A stretch of DNA of 64,000 bases from Scatophagus argus (taxonomy: Eukaryota; Chordata; Actinopteri; Scatophagidae), in the NCBI RefSeq assembly GCF_020382885.2, contig NC_058506.1:11944318-12008317 (forward strand). Direction: 5' to 3'. Shown here piece by piece: positions 45,540 through 56,800 of this stretch. The notes beneath the pieces were generated by a model, which made no database searches, was not told where the DNA came from, and saw nothing but the letters and a program-made list of their open reading frames with translations. The position numbers and the translations under genes are program-made. Position 1 is the first letter of the stretch. Each line of letters begins with the position of its first letter.

Positions 45540-47621
45540 ATGAGCATCCCAAGTGGTTACCAGGGACTGACGGTCAATGTTGACAGAGGAGAAAAGATTG
45601 TAAATAAAACCCAGATTCACTTCCCCCAGTCTGGTGATGATAATGCCAATCAGTTATCTTCCATTGCTGACCAAGAAGGAGAAAGACTGGTAGAAGATGC
45701 AAGGTACAGCACAATCTCCATCCCTCCCTTGGTCTCTCAGAGCGATTCCCCGGACAAGTTAGTGATCTGGGGTTCTGCTCAACAATGCATGGAGCCTGAG
45801 CTCAGAGAGATTGAGCTTTTGGAGTGTCAGGAGATACATACGTTTTTGGGAAACAGGGCTCAGGGAGAGGAGAATGAAGAGGAAGATGATGGAGGAAGTA
45901 TAAGAGATGGAAAAGATGAAGGTCCCATGTCTATATCCTCAAGCTCAACTGCCAGTTCTGCTTCAACTGGAGTGAGGAGAAATGACAACGACAGCAACAA
46001 AGTGGAAAGCAGAATACAGAGGGCCAGAGAGGTGCAGAAAAGGATTGCCTGTCATAGCACTGAAGAGCTAGACACATGTGTGACAGGCTCAATAGAGGAA
46101 AGGGACAACAGGTCAGGCAGAGCAAGAGACAGAGAGAGACGCAAGGGAGGTCTGAAGGAGTCCAAGTCAGAGACAAACGTATTTGTCTCCAGTCTATCAG
46201 CCCTTTCCCTCAGTGGGAGTCTTGCAAGTGCTCTGGATAGTAGTGGGGAAACGCAGTCTATCATCCCTCCGTCCAACTCCAAGACCAACCCTTATTCCAA
46301 TACAAACAGCACTACCTCAGCCCAGACCAGAAGGACAGCCCCTGTCGATGCCAACCAGAACTCCCCACCATCGCATCTACAGGGAAAACATGGCTGTGCT
46401 CAAAACTACAACCAGGATCAAAGACAGGAGGAGGGAGGTCATCACAGAAATGGATTGTCCCTTGAAGGGGGACTAAGCCAAAGAAGGAAGGCTGGATTTG
46501 AGGAGAGGGTGATGCCACCACGAAGGCAACAGCTTGTCAGACCCCTCTGTCAGACAGAGATGGGAAGAGCGAGGAGCTTACCAGAGCCCAGTGTTCATCA
46601 AGCTGAAACAGGGCAACCTTCTTCCACCAACCTCCCCACGGATTCACACAGTAATGGGTCCAACAGGAAGTTAACAAAGTCATCTTTACGTGAGCCATCA
46701 GACTTCTCTGCCCTGTACAGCGCATCCCATCCCTCGCAGCCCAGGCAGCCAAACCAGGCAGCCCAGAGGGAGGCTCCACCTACAGAAAAACAGCCAGGTA
46801 CAACTGCATGGCGTAATGCAAGTCCTTCCAGTCCTTCTGCTTTAGAAAAGAGACCCCAGACTCAGCTCACATACAGAAAGAATTGCTCCAGTCCCAACAG
46901 GATGAGGGTTGATTCTAGGTCATCTACCCCTCCCCACTCCCCTCTCAGGACACCCCAGGGTTCACCACGTAGACAACCCTCCATGTACCTCGTTTCCAAG
47001 AATGTCTCTGGAGTGGTTAGACACAACCCGTCAGGATACAACCCTGTTGTAACAACATCAGCTCAGGGCAATGGCAACAGTTGTATGAGAGCACCAGTCA
47101 AAACCAATATAAGCACAAGTGGAATCCCCAAAGCGCCTCTTAACAACCAGCAGAGCTCTAATCACAACTCCAGCCCCAAAGAGAGCTCCCCATCACCTAA
47201 ACTTAAACCTAAAGGAGTCCGACCTAAAATCATTACCTATGTCCGTAAGAATCCTCAGTTTAAGCCTCAGGCTTCTGATGGACCTTATCAGGTATCCTCT
47301 CTACCATCCCGGCTCTCAGCATACACACACGCCCAACCATCCTTCAAGGACACCCCTAAAGACCCCATCAAGCCTGATGCAGAAACCAGAGGACCCCCAG
47401 TACTCAGTGCCTCCAATCTGCTTTATGACAAATACCGCCAAGAGATGCAGACAAACATCTTTCCATCAGGAATGCTGAGCAGGAGTATCAGGCCCTCTGG
47501 ACATACACACACTGTCCCCCCTGCACACACACATGCCGCTCCACATGCACACACACACAGCCACACGGCACCCCCAAAGCTGGGCAGCAAAGCAAACAAC
47601 TTCTATGGGGCATCATCAGAG
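45540..47621 (+). CDS. mtus2: mtus2 large first coding exon
   Basis: 694 codons ending at donor GAG/GTGAGT. Upstream, acceptors ending at 45,505 (CTCACAG) and 45,283 (CATTCCAG) are both possible; the longer exon would include about 250 bases of 5' UTR. The encoded stretch is Ser-, Pro-, Arg- and Gln-rich with acidic patches ([10 protein letters not shown] near residue 117) and no predicted globular domain. Residues about 654-680 are His-Thr/Ala rich ([20 protein letters not shown]), encoded by a CA repeat inside the exon. After the donor the same frame stays open into the intron until a stop at 47,811-47,813, so intron retention would add a short unrelated tail. Confidence 0.88.
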
Positions 47622-50600
47622 GTGAGTATGTGCAGTCTTCACTATATATCACCGTATGTATCTTGTATCATTATCAGAAATATTTCTATTATTGTCTGTT
47701 GTAGTTTGATATTGTACTCATCTTCATTCAACAAAGGATTTTTTTATCATGCTGAGATGCAGCAGAGTCCACTATCACAGCACATTCACATTAACAGTGA
47801 ATTACAAAAATAGGATTTAATTGTGATGGTTCCCATATGAGTTAACAGACAGAATTACTTTATGATATGCATTATGTTAAATACATCAAACACAAAGACA
47901 AACCTCTAAATTAGTTGACTCTGCTTGCGAGGTTTTTTGCTGATGTCCATAGTTTTCATCTCACAGTAAACCATGTATAATTGATCACAGCTGCTCTGCA
48001 TTTTATTCTCACTCTAACAAGAGCTGCTCATTATCGCTCAAAAATCATTCCTTATTGATTATGATTAAATAGCTTCATTTGGTATTCATATTCATGAAGA
48101 GTCAAACACCAGCATGTGGAAATAAATAATTAATGCATTCTGAAGTACAAAGTCCATAGGGACAAGGTGATTCTGATGCATTGTATGTCACTGCATGTAC
48201 CGTATTTTCACGACTATAAGGCGCATATAAACGTCTTAGATTTTTTTCAAAATGTGCAGCGCGCCCTATCGTCCAGAGCGCCCTATCTGTGTGCGGACGT
48301 AGGTGAGAACCATGATGCTGCGGACGTGATAGAGAACATGGGTGCGTGATTTGTGTATAAAAGAACAGGTATGTGCTTTATGCAGAACATTGCTGTCTTA
48401 ACAACCCTGAAAATGGCAAAGAGACACGCTTACGAAGCTCAGTTTAAGCTGAAGGCTATCAGCTACGCCGAGGAACACGGGAATCGAGCCGCCGCCAGAG
48501 AATATAAAATTAACGAATCAATGGTTCGCAAGTGGAGGAAGCTGGAGAACGAGCTGCGACAGGTGAAAAAAACGCAGCTGAGTTTCCGCGGACACAAGGC
48601 AAGGTGGCCAGAGCTGGAGGAAAGACTGGAGCAATGGATCGTCGAGCAAAGAGCGGGTGGGAGGAGCGTTTCGACGGTCACCATTCGGCTTAGAGCAGTA
48701 AAGTTAGCGGAGGAAATGAAAATTCAACATTTCCACGGAGGTCCGTCTTGGTGCTTCCGGTTCATGAAGCGGTGCCTTTTCTCCATCCGGAGCAGGACGA
48801 CGGTAGCGCAGCAGCGTCCGGCGGATTATTGTGAGAAGCTGGCGAACTTCCGCTCTTTCTGCAGCAGACACATCGCCGACAAAAACATCCAGCCGAGCCA
48901 CATCACCAACATGGACGAGGTGCCGCTGACGTTCGACATCCCGGTGAGTCACACGGTGGAAAGGAAGGGAACCAGCACGGTAGCGATACGCACAACGGGG
49001 TACGAAAAGGCTTCGTTTACCGTTGTGCTCGGCTGCCATGCCAACGGACAGAAACTGCCGCCGATGGTGATTTTTAAGAGAAAGACTTTGCCTAAAGAGA
49101 CGTTTCCAGCAGGCGTCATTATTAAGGCAAACGAAAAGGGCTGGATGGACGAGGAAATGATGAAGGATTGGCTGAGGCAGGTGTACGTACGGAGACCGGG
49201 TGGTTTTTTCCACACATCACAATCGCTGCTGGTTTGTGATTCCATGCGTGCCCATCTCACCGCCGACGTCAAAAAGCAAGTGAAGCAGATGAACGCTACG
49301 CTTGCTGTGATTCCGGGAGGTCTGACGAAGGAACTCCAACCGCTGGACATCGGCGTGAACCGGCCGTTCAAAGTGAGGCTGCGAGCGGCGTGGGAGCGGT
49401 GGATGACCGAAGGAGACCACAGTTTCACAAAGACTGGAAGGCAGCGCCGGGCGAGTTACGCCACAGTTTGTGACTGGATTGTAGCTGCTTGGGCTAACGT
49501 GTCTGCTGGCACTGTTGTTCGAGCTTTTGCTAAAGCCGGCATCATTTCTGGGGAGCCGCACGGCACGGACTCTGACTCTGACAGTGAGGAACGTGAACCT
49601 GCCATGTGTGATTTAGCGCAGCTGTTCAATTCCGACACAGAGGATGAGGACTTCAATGGGTTTGAGTGACTGTTACCGGTAATGTGCTTGTTTTAGTGTT
49701 GTAATTAATACTTAAATAAAGCACAACCAAACTCAGTTTTGCTCCCGATCTATTTTTAAATATGCACGTGTGTGTTGTCAGGCGGGCGTACGTAGTATAT
49801 GAATACACACAGGGGCGGACGTGTACGGTATATAAAACGTGTATATAAAACCCGCGCCCTATCTTCAGGTGCGCCTTATCTGTGTGTTAAATACAATAAT
49901 TGCACACATAACTGAGACTGCGCCTTTTCGTACGGTGCGCCTTTTCGTCGTGAAAATACGGTATGTTAGCATTTTGTCCAGCACACAGGGTAATTGCCTA
50001 CAGGTCACATGAGTTTCCCTGCAGGTCTGTGTTACATTTTCATTTAGAGCAAATAATAACAGATTTGTTGTGACCTATGCTTCAACTCACAGAATAGTTG
50101 AGGTATAGTCAGTAGTGGAAATTCTTGTTATCAGTTACCATACATTACAAATGATTAGCCTTAATTATGCAGATCATTTTTATGACAAAGATAATTAAGT
50201 TTATGTGGATACAATGACAGCTGTTAGATAAAAATAAAGTAATCATGATGCTGACAGGTTTGTTAACAGGGTGCCGTTAAATTTGTACTGACTTTGTGCC
50301 TTTGCTTGAAATACTTCATTAATATTATAGCCTGGGACTGTATACTGACAGGGTCTCTGGCCCTAGTGTGATTTAAAATTCAGAACTCCAAAAATGTTAT
50401 CGGATAGTATCTTTAGACAGATTTCATTATTTTGAACTGTAGGTGGGAAGATCTGCCAGTTTTAAAGGGAGTGCTGTTGAGGATGCACTGCAGACCCGGA
50501 TGGCCACTCAGGCTGGAGGGAGTGGCAGTCTCCTGCGCTCTGGCAGAGGTCTGCGTCTCGGCCTGGGAGCTGTCACGAGGACGACTACGGGATCAGCCAA

Positions 50601-53600
50601 GGGCAGAGGGTCTGCACAAGGTCAGAGGTCAACGTTGGTCTTCAGCCAGCCAGTCCAACCTGTCAGCCCAGCAACCAATCAGAAAAGCCAAGATAACACA
50701 GGTAATAAAGCATTTCTTCACATTATAAGCAACTAGAATACCAGATGGAAATCTTTTGAGCTACTGTATGTGTCTGATTTTATTTCAGCAATCCAAAATT
50801 GGACATGCCCGAGAGCTACTTTATCTCTCTCCACCTTTGCAGCAGCAAGCAGTGGTGGGACTGGTTTGTTTGTGAAACTGGTGTGAGGGGAAAGCAGCTC
50901 ATTAAAATACTCACACTTTTTGATTAATTTTGGCTTATGTGATTGGAGGGGTTTAAGAAATACTCTGAGGGGACTTGCTCTCCAAAGGGCTGCCATCTAC
51001 AAAATAAATAAATAAATAAATAGAATCTCGCTCACACTTTCTCTCCACACACACAGCAAATTTCTAATTCAGATGATTCAGATACGGCCTCTGACAGCTG
51101 AAGTCAGACCTACATTACAGTTCGACTGTCGCTGGAATATTGAAGGGTGAAAGTGAAATTTCCTCATCACCCTGCACACTGCTGGAAGGCCATGCCATTT
51201 ATCACTTCCATGCATATTTGATCTGCTCTGAGTGTGATAACCCAGGCACACACAATAAAAATACACAGAGAGAGATACCTGTGCATGCGTACACTCACAC
51301 ATACACACTCACAGCTCCAAACCAAATATGCTGAATTTCTCAACGTGCTGTTGTGACGTGCAAGACTTCCTTATCGTAATCCCAATTAATACATATGTAT
51401 GGTGTCTCAGTGCGACTCAGCCCTCTGGGAACTACAGGCTTTGAAGTGCAAAGCAATTAACTCTTAAGTAACATCAGTATCTTCCCGCTGGAATCATCTT
51501 TCACCCCTCCTGTACCCTGCCCTACACACACTGCATGGATAAACAGCAGCTAAAGTATACACTGCATATGTGGCGTTGGTCAGCATTATGTTCATGTATA
51601 TTAACTATGTTATTAAGGCATTTCTGTTGTTTTTATTGTTGTTGTTGCTTTTTTCATCAACCTCTTGAAGAAATCTGAGCCAGCAGACCTCAACAAGCAC
51701 TTTATCGTTCCTTTATTCTCCATCTTTCATATACATATTATAGTAATTATGCTGCATAGCCATTGTGTGAAAGTCAGGATATTGAAACTACTCACATAAT
51801 TACTGAGTAGGTCTTCATCTCTGTATTGTTCTGATAATGACGCTGATCCACTTACAGGACAGGATGCTTGTGTTGGAGGTACTGTAACTTTAAGGCTCCC
51901 TTCTCCTCACTAGTGAAGCTTTGCTTGAGCACTTCTGCAGAGATTGCAGTGCACTCAAGTATCATATTTAAAAACATACAATTTAACGCTTTGTGGAGGA
52001 AATCCATGCAGGTTGTCTAAACTCACCTTGAGCTGTAATTAAAATGGGTTGGTCATTATAGCGCTCGTCCCAGCTGCCTGTCTCATTGACTTTACTGAGC
52101 CCACTTTACATAATTCATCTCAAGTTAGGATGGCCTTTCCTTCACTTAAAGCCAATGGCTCTTTTGAAGATGTTTTCATTTCTCAGATGTTGTTGGGGAA
52201 CTGAAAAGTGGTGCTTCAGACCCACTGGCAAAGTAAAATGGTTTTATTCAAATCTCTTGAATGAAAACTGCAAGCTCAGGAAGACACTCAGGAAATTATG
52301 AAATTATTTATTATAATTTATTATAACATTTTTCAAATTTTCACTGTCATGAATTTCAATCCTATTTTGGTAAGTAAGCTAGTAAGTGAGTAACTTTATT
52401 TATGCATGCAGAGATCTATAGGTGATCACAAAAACTTTAAACTGGATTTTGAATTTGATGGGGAATCCCAGGAGACCTTTTGAAGGACCTGCTTAACAAT
52501 TTAGCAACAGCATTTCTGACTACTTGTATATAATCCCAGAAAGTCTTTCTTAGGCAGGTGAAAAATGAGCTATAAAAATCAAGATGGGACAATATGACAT
52601 AATGAATTAACATTTTTCAGACACGATGGGCCTGAACTTAGCAATGTTTTTCATCTGTAAAAAAGAGAGTGAATCACCAACTTGACATGTTGGTCCAGAT
52701 TCAGAGTTCAGAATCCATTTTAACACCTAGATTTCTTATCCTTCGCAGTAAGACACCCAATCCATTTGACCATCCATTACCTACAGTATAAGGGTAAGAA
52801 CAGGAGGGACAGAATTAAGAATCCTTTTTTGTCTGGGTTTAACTGTAAGATATTGTTTGCCATCCAACTTTTTACAGCATTCAGACAGTTATTTAAAACT
52901 GACATTTTCAGAAACACATACAACAATTTATCAGTATTTTGGAGGTGCAGTCTGTGGAATAATTGACAACTGTAAGTGAAATGCTGAGGCAAGAGTCCAA
53001 ACAATGTTTCCGTAGCACCAACACAGAAAGAGAGCAGCATGGTCAAAGTCATATTGATAATTTATCTCCTTTCGATTTGTTTCTAGATTCTTATGAATAA
53101 TGTGTGTTTTCATTTAGCAGGAGCATAGGTCTGTGATATCTAGGCTAAAGTGGATGCTTGTCAGGCTCATTTCTTTCCCTCGTCTCTCAGAGGGGATGAA
53201 TGGAGTGGAGCGGGGCAAGAGGGAAATGAGGACATTTATCTTTAATGATCCTGACCTTCTCACTCAAGGGGAGTGAGCTACAATCTAATAAACAGAGCAC
53301 ATGTTCACAGAGGCTGATATTGAGGAATGAGGGTAAGTGGTAAGTGTGAACAGCGGCACTGGTGATGCTGGAGGGAAGTGACGCTGGAGGCTTTGCTCTC
53401 TCTTTCCATCCCACTTGTTTCTCTTGAACAACACAGTTTGTATTCTCCCTCTTGGATTTTTGTCTTTTTGTATCAATGTGGTGGTTACCTTGCACTGGAG
53501 CTCACAGCTATGCCAAATAGGGAGGAAAGGAGGGCTGCCTACCTTATCTCTGCAGCCAGCAGGAGATAATGCTCCTCCTCTGCCCAGGAGCTAAACCTTG

Positions 53601-54345
53601 TGCTGCATGCTGGGGCAGCAAAGATGGGTCTTCACTCTACAGCCTGAGGATTTTACCACTGCCCACAGTGTGTATGTTTGTGTGCAGCTTTGGTTGTTCA
53701 TGCCTGCACGTTTCATTTGTCTTGCTGTTGGAAACCATAGATTACCAAGGGGGATGGTTTCTTCCCAATTTTCACTTACAGTAGTTGCCACTATGGAGCT
53801 GTGATTATTTTTTTTTTGTCCTCCTCTTCTCTTTTTGATTTCCTCTGCTCTCTTTCTCATCCTCTGTGACAATGTTTTTCTGCCTGTCAGTTTCTTCTGT
53901 CTTTTAATCCACCTTTCATTTTAAACTTCTTAGCCCATAAACAATAACAAGAATTACAGATCATGTAATGACCTGCAGGCTATCGTGTATATATATACAC
54001 ATACATATATGTATAAAGATTTAAATTCCGGGTGTTATATTGATTGTCATAATAGTGTTGGCATTGGAAAAATTGCTGGCCATGAGCCTAGTCTGCAAGC
54101 AGGGCCAGAGCCAAAAGCAGCTGTTAGCAGGTTGTTGTGTATACCATCATTATATTTGCTTGCTGTAGCAGCCAGAGTCATAACCCAGAAAATTTCCTGT
54201 TGTCCATCGAGAGCTTAGTCAACACTGGATGATGAATGATTCATAGGGGAAATAAGAAACATCATAGCTATGCTGAATCCCCTGCATTTTGTTGGTATGT
54301 GAGTGGTAGTTAATGAGTTTACAGTAGTCACTCAAACACACATAC

Positions 54346-54376
<31 letters not shown>

Positions 54377-54871
54377 TATCAATAAAGCAAGGAGAAGCAG
54401 CCAAACTTTTGGGAGTTATTATAGACAATAAATGATTGTGGGATAAAGACACCCACCTTTGGTTTTGTTCTGCTTGGATGATTGTTCAGCACTTTGATTC
54501 AGTGCTTTCCTAGGTAATATAACTAGTCCAGAATGAAGCAGCATGTGCAGAACAAATGTTAGTCTCTTAGTTTGAGGTGAAAAATGGATTAGTATATTCA
54601 TTAGATGTTGTAACTGCAAAGACGTTTATGTTTTTAAAAAATGATCCTTTAGTACGGATACACGCACAATAATTCAGGTTGTTTTACTTTGACGAAATCC
54701 CAAAACAAATAACTTCAGTGTACAATCACTGTGCACTGAACAATTTGTGATGTATTGGGAGAAGTACTGTGGGTGTGTATTCTTATTCTTTCACCATATA
54801 GGCTTTTGTAGACCCCAAGAGGAACAGTGGCTGCCATGCAAAAGCTAATAGGGATCTCAATAAACAAACAA

Positions 54872-54902
<31 letters not shown>

Positions 54903-55386
54903 CTTGCTATTCTCGCTGTGCTGTCTATTCAGCACCACATGCTGCAGCATAAATTCAAAGGCAGGAAATGGATGGTTTGTTTACTATCGTCTGTATACAG
55001 TCTGACTGCTGCATTTGTTCTTTATCAGGACAATATCAGTTCAGTTAAGAACACTCAGTGTACGTCTCACAATATTGTCTAATTATACATCAATAAAATT
55101 ATCTTACATGAGCCTTCATTTTGTGCTTTTCCAACAGATGATCAGGTCTTCACCCATCATGCTCCTGCTCCAGCTACAGCCCAGTCCCAACCACAGGCTG
55201 CCGCCTCCAGGTCTCTGCTTCCCAAAGCAAGCCAGTCAGGCCTGCGCCCCCCGGGCTTCAGCTCCAGCCGTCTACCTGCAGGGCGCCTGGCAGCCTTTGG
55301 CTTCGTCAGGAGCTCCAGTGTGTCCTCTGTCTCTTCGGCCCAGTCTGCCGACAGCACACAGAGTGACCCCTGCAGGACAGCTCACC
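45540..55386 (+). CDS. mtus2: Microtubule-associated scaffold protein 2 (TIP150), N-terminal part; gene runs off the window
   Basis: MTUS2 is a microtubule plus-end protein that binds EB1 and the depolymerising kinesin MCAK. Three coding exons are visible: 45540-47621, 50443-50701 and 55138-55386, giving 863 codons plus one base, all joined in frame by GT-AG introns. The start [10 protein letters not shown] and DDNANQ resemble human MTUS2 (MSVP..., DTNANQ). [18 protein letters not shown] (from residue 556) and [28 protein letters not shown] and [10 protein letters not shown] in the third exon are strong family blocks. STSGIPK around residues 525-531 is an SxIP EB-binding motif also present in human MTUS2. 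The region is disordered and Ser/Pro-rich. The C-terminal coiled coil must lie beyond 64,000. MTUS2 also neighbours SLC7A1 in human. GTG at 45,516 is not a start; ATG 45,540 is chosen. Confidence 0.87.
48200..48214 (+). repeat. Left terminal inverted repeat
   Basis: CCGTATTTTCACGAC, a perfect 15-base match to the right repeat in inverse orientation. Similarity resumes just inside with AAGGCGC after a short mismatch, so the full imperfect inverted repeat is about 26 bases. Confidence 0.95.
48261..48293 (+). repeat. Left subterminal direct repeat of the transposon
   Basis: A 33-base block made of two GCGCCCTATC units, ending CTGTGTG. It is repeated in the same orientation at 49,854-49,886 near the right end with about six mismatches. 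Likely transposase-binding sites, by analogy with other pogo-like elements. Confidence 0.8.
48413..49669 (+). CDS. Pogo-type transposase, intact (BrkDBD - CENP-B HTH - DDE_1)
   Basis: 418-residue transposase, intronless. Start chosen at [10 protein letters not shown] because the Brinker-type helix-turn-helix begins there; an upstream in-frame ATG at 48,353 would add 20 unrelated residues. Residues 5-45 ([27 protein letters not shown]) form the BrkDBD-like DNA-binding domain. About 62-128 form a CENP-B-type second helix-turn-helix ([22 protein letters not shown]). About 155-370 form the DDE_1 catalytic core. The DDD triad is visible: Asp168 in NMDEVP, Asp276 in [10 protein letters not shown] and Asp312 in [10 protein letters not shown], with 35 residues between the last two. 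The C-terminus is acidic ([18 protein letters not shown]), as in pogo. This order matches the transposase part of the domesticated POGK gene. No frameshift or stop is seen. Confidence 0.95.
   Translation: MAKRHAYEAQFKLKAISYAEEHGNRAAAREYKINESMVRKWRKLENELRQVKKTQLSFRGHKARWPELEERLEQWIVEQRAGGRSVSTVTIRLRAVKLAEEMKIQHFHGGPSWCFRFMKRCLFSIRSRTTVAQQRPADYCEKLANFRSFCSRHIADKNIQPSHITNMDEVPLTFDIPVSHTVERKGTSTVAIRTTGYEKASFTVVLGCHANGQKLPPMVIFKRKTLPKETFPAGVIIKANEKGWMDEEMMKDWLRQVYVRRPGGFFHTSQSLLVCDSMRAHLTADVKKQVKQMNATLAVIPGGLTKELQPLDIGVNRPFKVRLRAAWERWMTEGDHSFTKTGRQRRASYATVCDWIVAAWANVSAGTVVRAFAKAGIISGEPHGTDSDSDSEEREPAMCDLAQLFNSDTEDEDFNGFE
49854..49886 (+). repeat. Right subterminal direct repeat of the transposon
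   Basis: Second copy of the 33-base subterminal block, again with two GCGCC(C/T)TATC units and the CTGTGTG end. Two further GCGCCTTTTCG units lie between it and the right end (49,920 and 49,938). Confidence 0.8.
49947..49961 (-). repeat. Right terminal inverted repeat
   Basis: GTCGTGAAAATACGG, the exact reverse complement of the left repeat, followed by the TA target duplication at 49,962-49,963. Confidence 0.95.
50443..50701 (+). CDS. mtus2: mtus2 second coding exon
   Basis: Acceptor TTGAACTGTAG, donor GTAATA. In frame after the first exon it encodes [40 protein letters not shown] and ends near SQDN at phase 1. It is rich in Arg, Ser and Gly (predicted pI basic), typical of microtubule-binding linkers. 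I do not recognise a close match in human MTUS2 for this exon, so it rests on splice sites, phase and position. Confidence 0.75.
54334..54377. repeat. (CA)n microsatellite
   Basis: Interrupted CA repeat of about 20 units in an mtus2 intron. Confidence 0.9.
54869..54902. repeat. (CA)n microsatellite
   Basis: CA repeat of about 17 units, in an mtus2 intron and about 235 bases before the third coding exon. Confidence 0.9.
55138..55386 (+). CDS. mtus2: mtus2 third coding exon
   Basis: Acceptor TTTTCCAACAG, donor GTGAGT, 83 codons in phase 1 at both ends. It encodes [20 protein letters not shown], then [20 protein letters not shown] and [20 protein letters not shown], nearly identical in order to the human MTUS2 segment [20 protein letters not shown]. 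This is the best family-identifying exon of the gene. The next human exon (starting near RSTFGNEEQ) was not found up to 64,000. Confidence 0.92.
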
Positions 55387-56724
55387 GTGAGTCCACTCAG
55401 TACAAATGTGTTGACACCATGTGTGTGATTTGAATTTTACTGCGCATCCAGTTTTGCCATAGTACACTATCAACATCACCACACTGTCTTTATTGCTTTA
55501 TTATGATATGAATGTAGTTTGCATAAACAGCCCCCGCCCACATTCATTATGTTACAGTTTGCTTTCTCTTCCTGAGCTCCGCCCTGCTTACAATTTAGTC
55601 TTCACTCTGCATTTTCATCAACAAACTAGAGGGTCAACAAGAACTGTGGAGCCGCAGCTTCGCCAAGCACATTTCCTTTAACACCTCATATAAAAAGATT
55701 TTTCTGTTATCTAATTGTCAAGACACCGTACTATGATGCATTCATGTTTCACTGTGTTTCTATCCATTTATTTGTTTGTCCTTGTGTCACACGTTGGCAC
55801 AGAAAGTGGTTCTAATATGAGTTCATTCAAATCCTCATCACTGAGACCACAGGTCAGAACTTTGAGACACTGTACTGATTGATTTATAGATAGCAGAATG
55901 ACTGTTGGGGAGTTGGGAATTTAGAAGTTTAACATAGTACAAAATATAACAGGACTTTCCACAATTTAAAGTGATAATTCACTGATTCATACAAATACTG
56001 AACAAAGCATTCGTTGAGCTTGTTTTAGTTTGAATGCACGAAAAAGTAACAGAGCACATGATGTCATCCTCGAGGTTCATCAGTAATTTAACAGACGTGC
56101 TCTGTTCAGAAAGCATTAGAAGAAATAACAGTAATGTGTGGATGCTTTTCGTTTTCACAGTCACGGAGATCTAGTGGTGCGCTTACAGTTGTGATCTCAG
56201 CGCCGTTCGCCGGGCTGGTCGGTTAGTTGGCTGAATTTGTGGCGGCTGCATGTGTTTTTAATGTGACCTACATAAGGAACGCTTGTTCTTCCTCTCCCAG
56301 TTACAGTTGACGTAAGCACCTCCACTCGCACGCACGTCAGTCCCCTCTGTTATGTCATCACTCCCTTCCCTGGTTCCCCCTTTTGTATCCATACTTTTTA
56401 TCCTCCCTCTTTTCTCTCTCCCATTGGTTGAAAATGAATACAAACTGTGCAGTAATATGGGGCAGGCACATTTTCAGCTGCTGTGAAAGAGAGAAAGAAG
56501 GACTCCCTTGGGTCTGCAGAGCTTAACATGTTTATTTACTTTACTTTTTTGCTAGCATAAATGTGGAAGTTTTCATTTTTGAATAGCGTGATTGAACAAA
56601 GCTTGAACAAACTGATTTTGTCTTTTTTTTAAAGTCATTTCTCCCTGTTGGGGTCAAGACTTTATAAACGACAGGCCTTAATCAATTAGTGGTGCAGCTG
56701 CATTGCTTTGCTAATTGCACTAGT

Positions 56725-56800
56725 ATTGATCCAGTGATTTATCGATTAGCAGGAAATTAATCAGCAGCATTTTTGATCATTTTGAGCATGATGAATGTAA
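56725..56800. repeat. Possible degraded interspersed repeat
   Basis: TTTATCGATTAGCAGGAAAT and AATCAGCAGCATTTTTGATC resemble the ATCGATTA/AATCAGCAAC blocks of a short repeat common in teleost genomes. It is a fragment only, and boundaries are uncertain. Confidence 0.4.

Larger units (their letters stand above)
48200..49961 (+). mobile_element. Complete pogo/Tigger-type DNA transposon (Tc1/mariner superfamily)
   Basis: 1,762 bp element inserted in the mtus2 intron 47,622-50,442, transcribed in the same direction as mtus2. Both ends carry the identical 15 bp terminal inverted repeat CCGTATTTTCACGAC (48,200-48,214 and its reverse complement 49,947-49,961). Each end is flanked by TA (48,198-48,199; 49,962-49,963), the target duplication of this superfamily. 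Subterminal GCGCC(C/T)TAT-type motifs repeat at both ends. It holds a single intact transposase gene, and its GC- and CpG-richness contrasts with the AT-rich intron. Lack of stops, perfect inverted repeats and intact target duplication suggest a young insertion. Confidence 0.95.
50702..55137 (+). other. mtus2: mtus2 intron between the second and third coding exons
   Basis: 4.4 kb without recognisable exons. It contains a short (AAAT)n run near 51,000-51,022 and CA repeats at 54,334-54,377 and 54,869-54,902. Confidence 0.65.

Noticed and set aside
48704..49428. Antisense open frames of 159 and 169 codons across the transposase gene
   Set aside because: They are shadows of the GC-rich transposase ORF and show no family resemblance.
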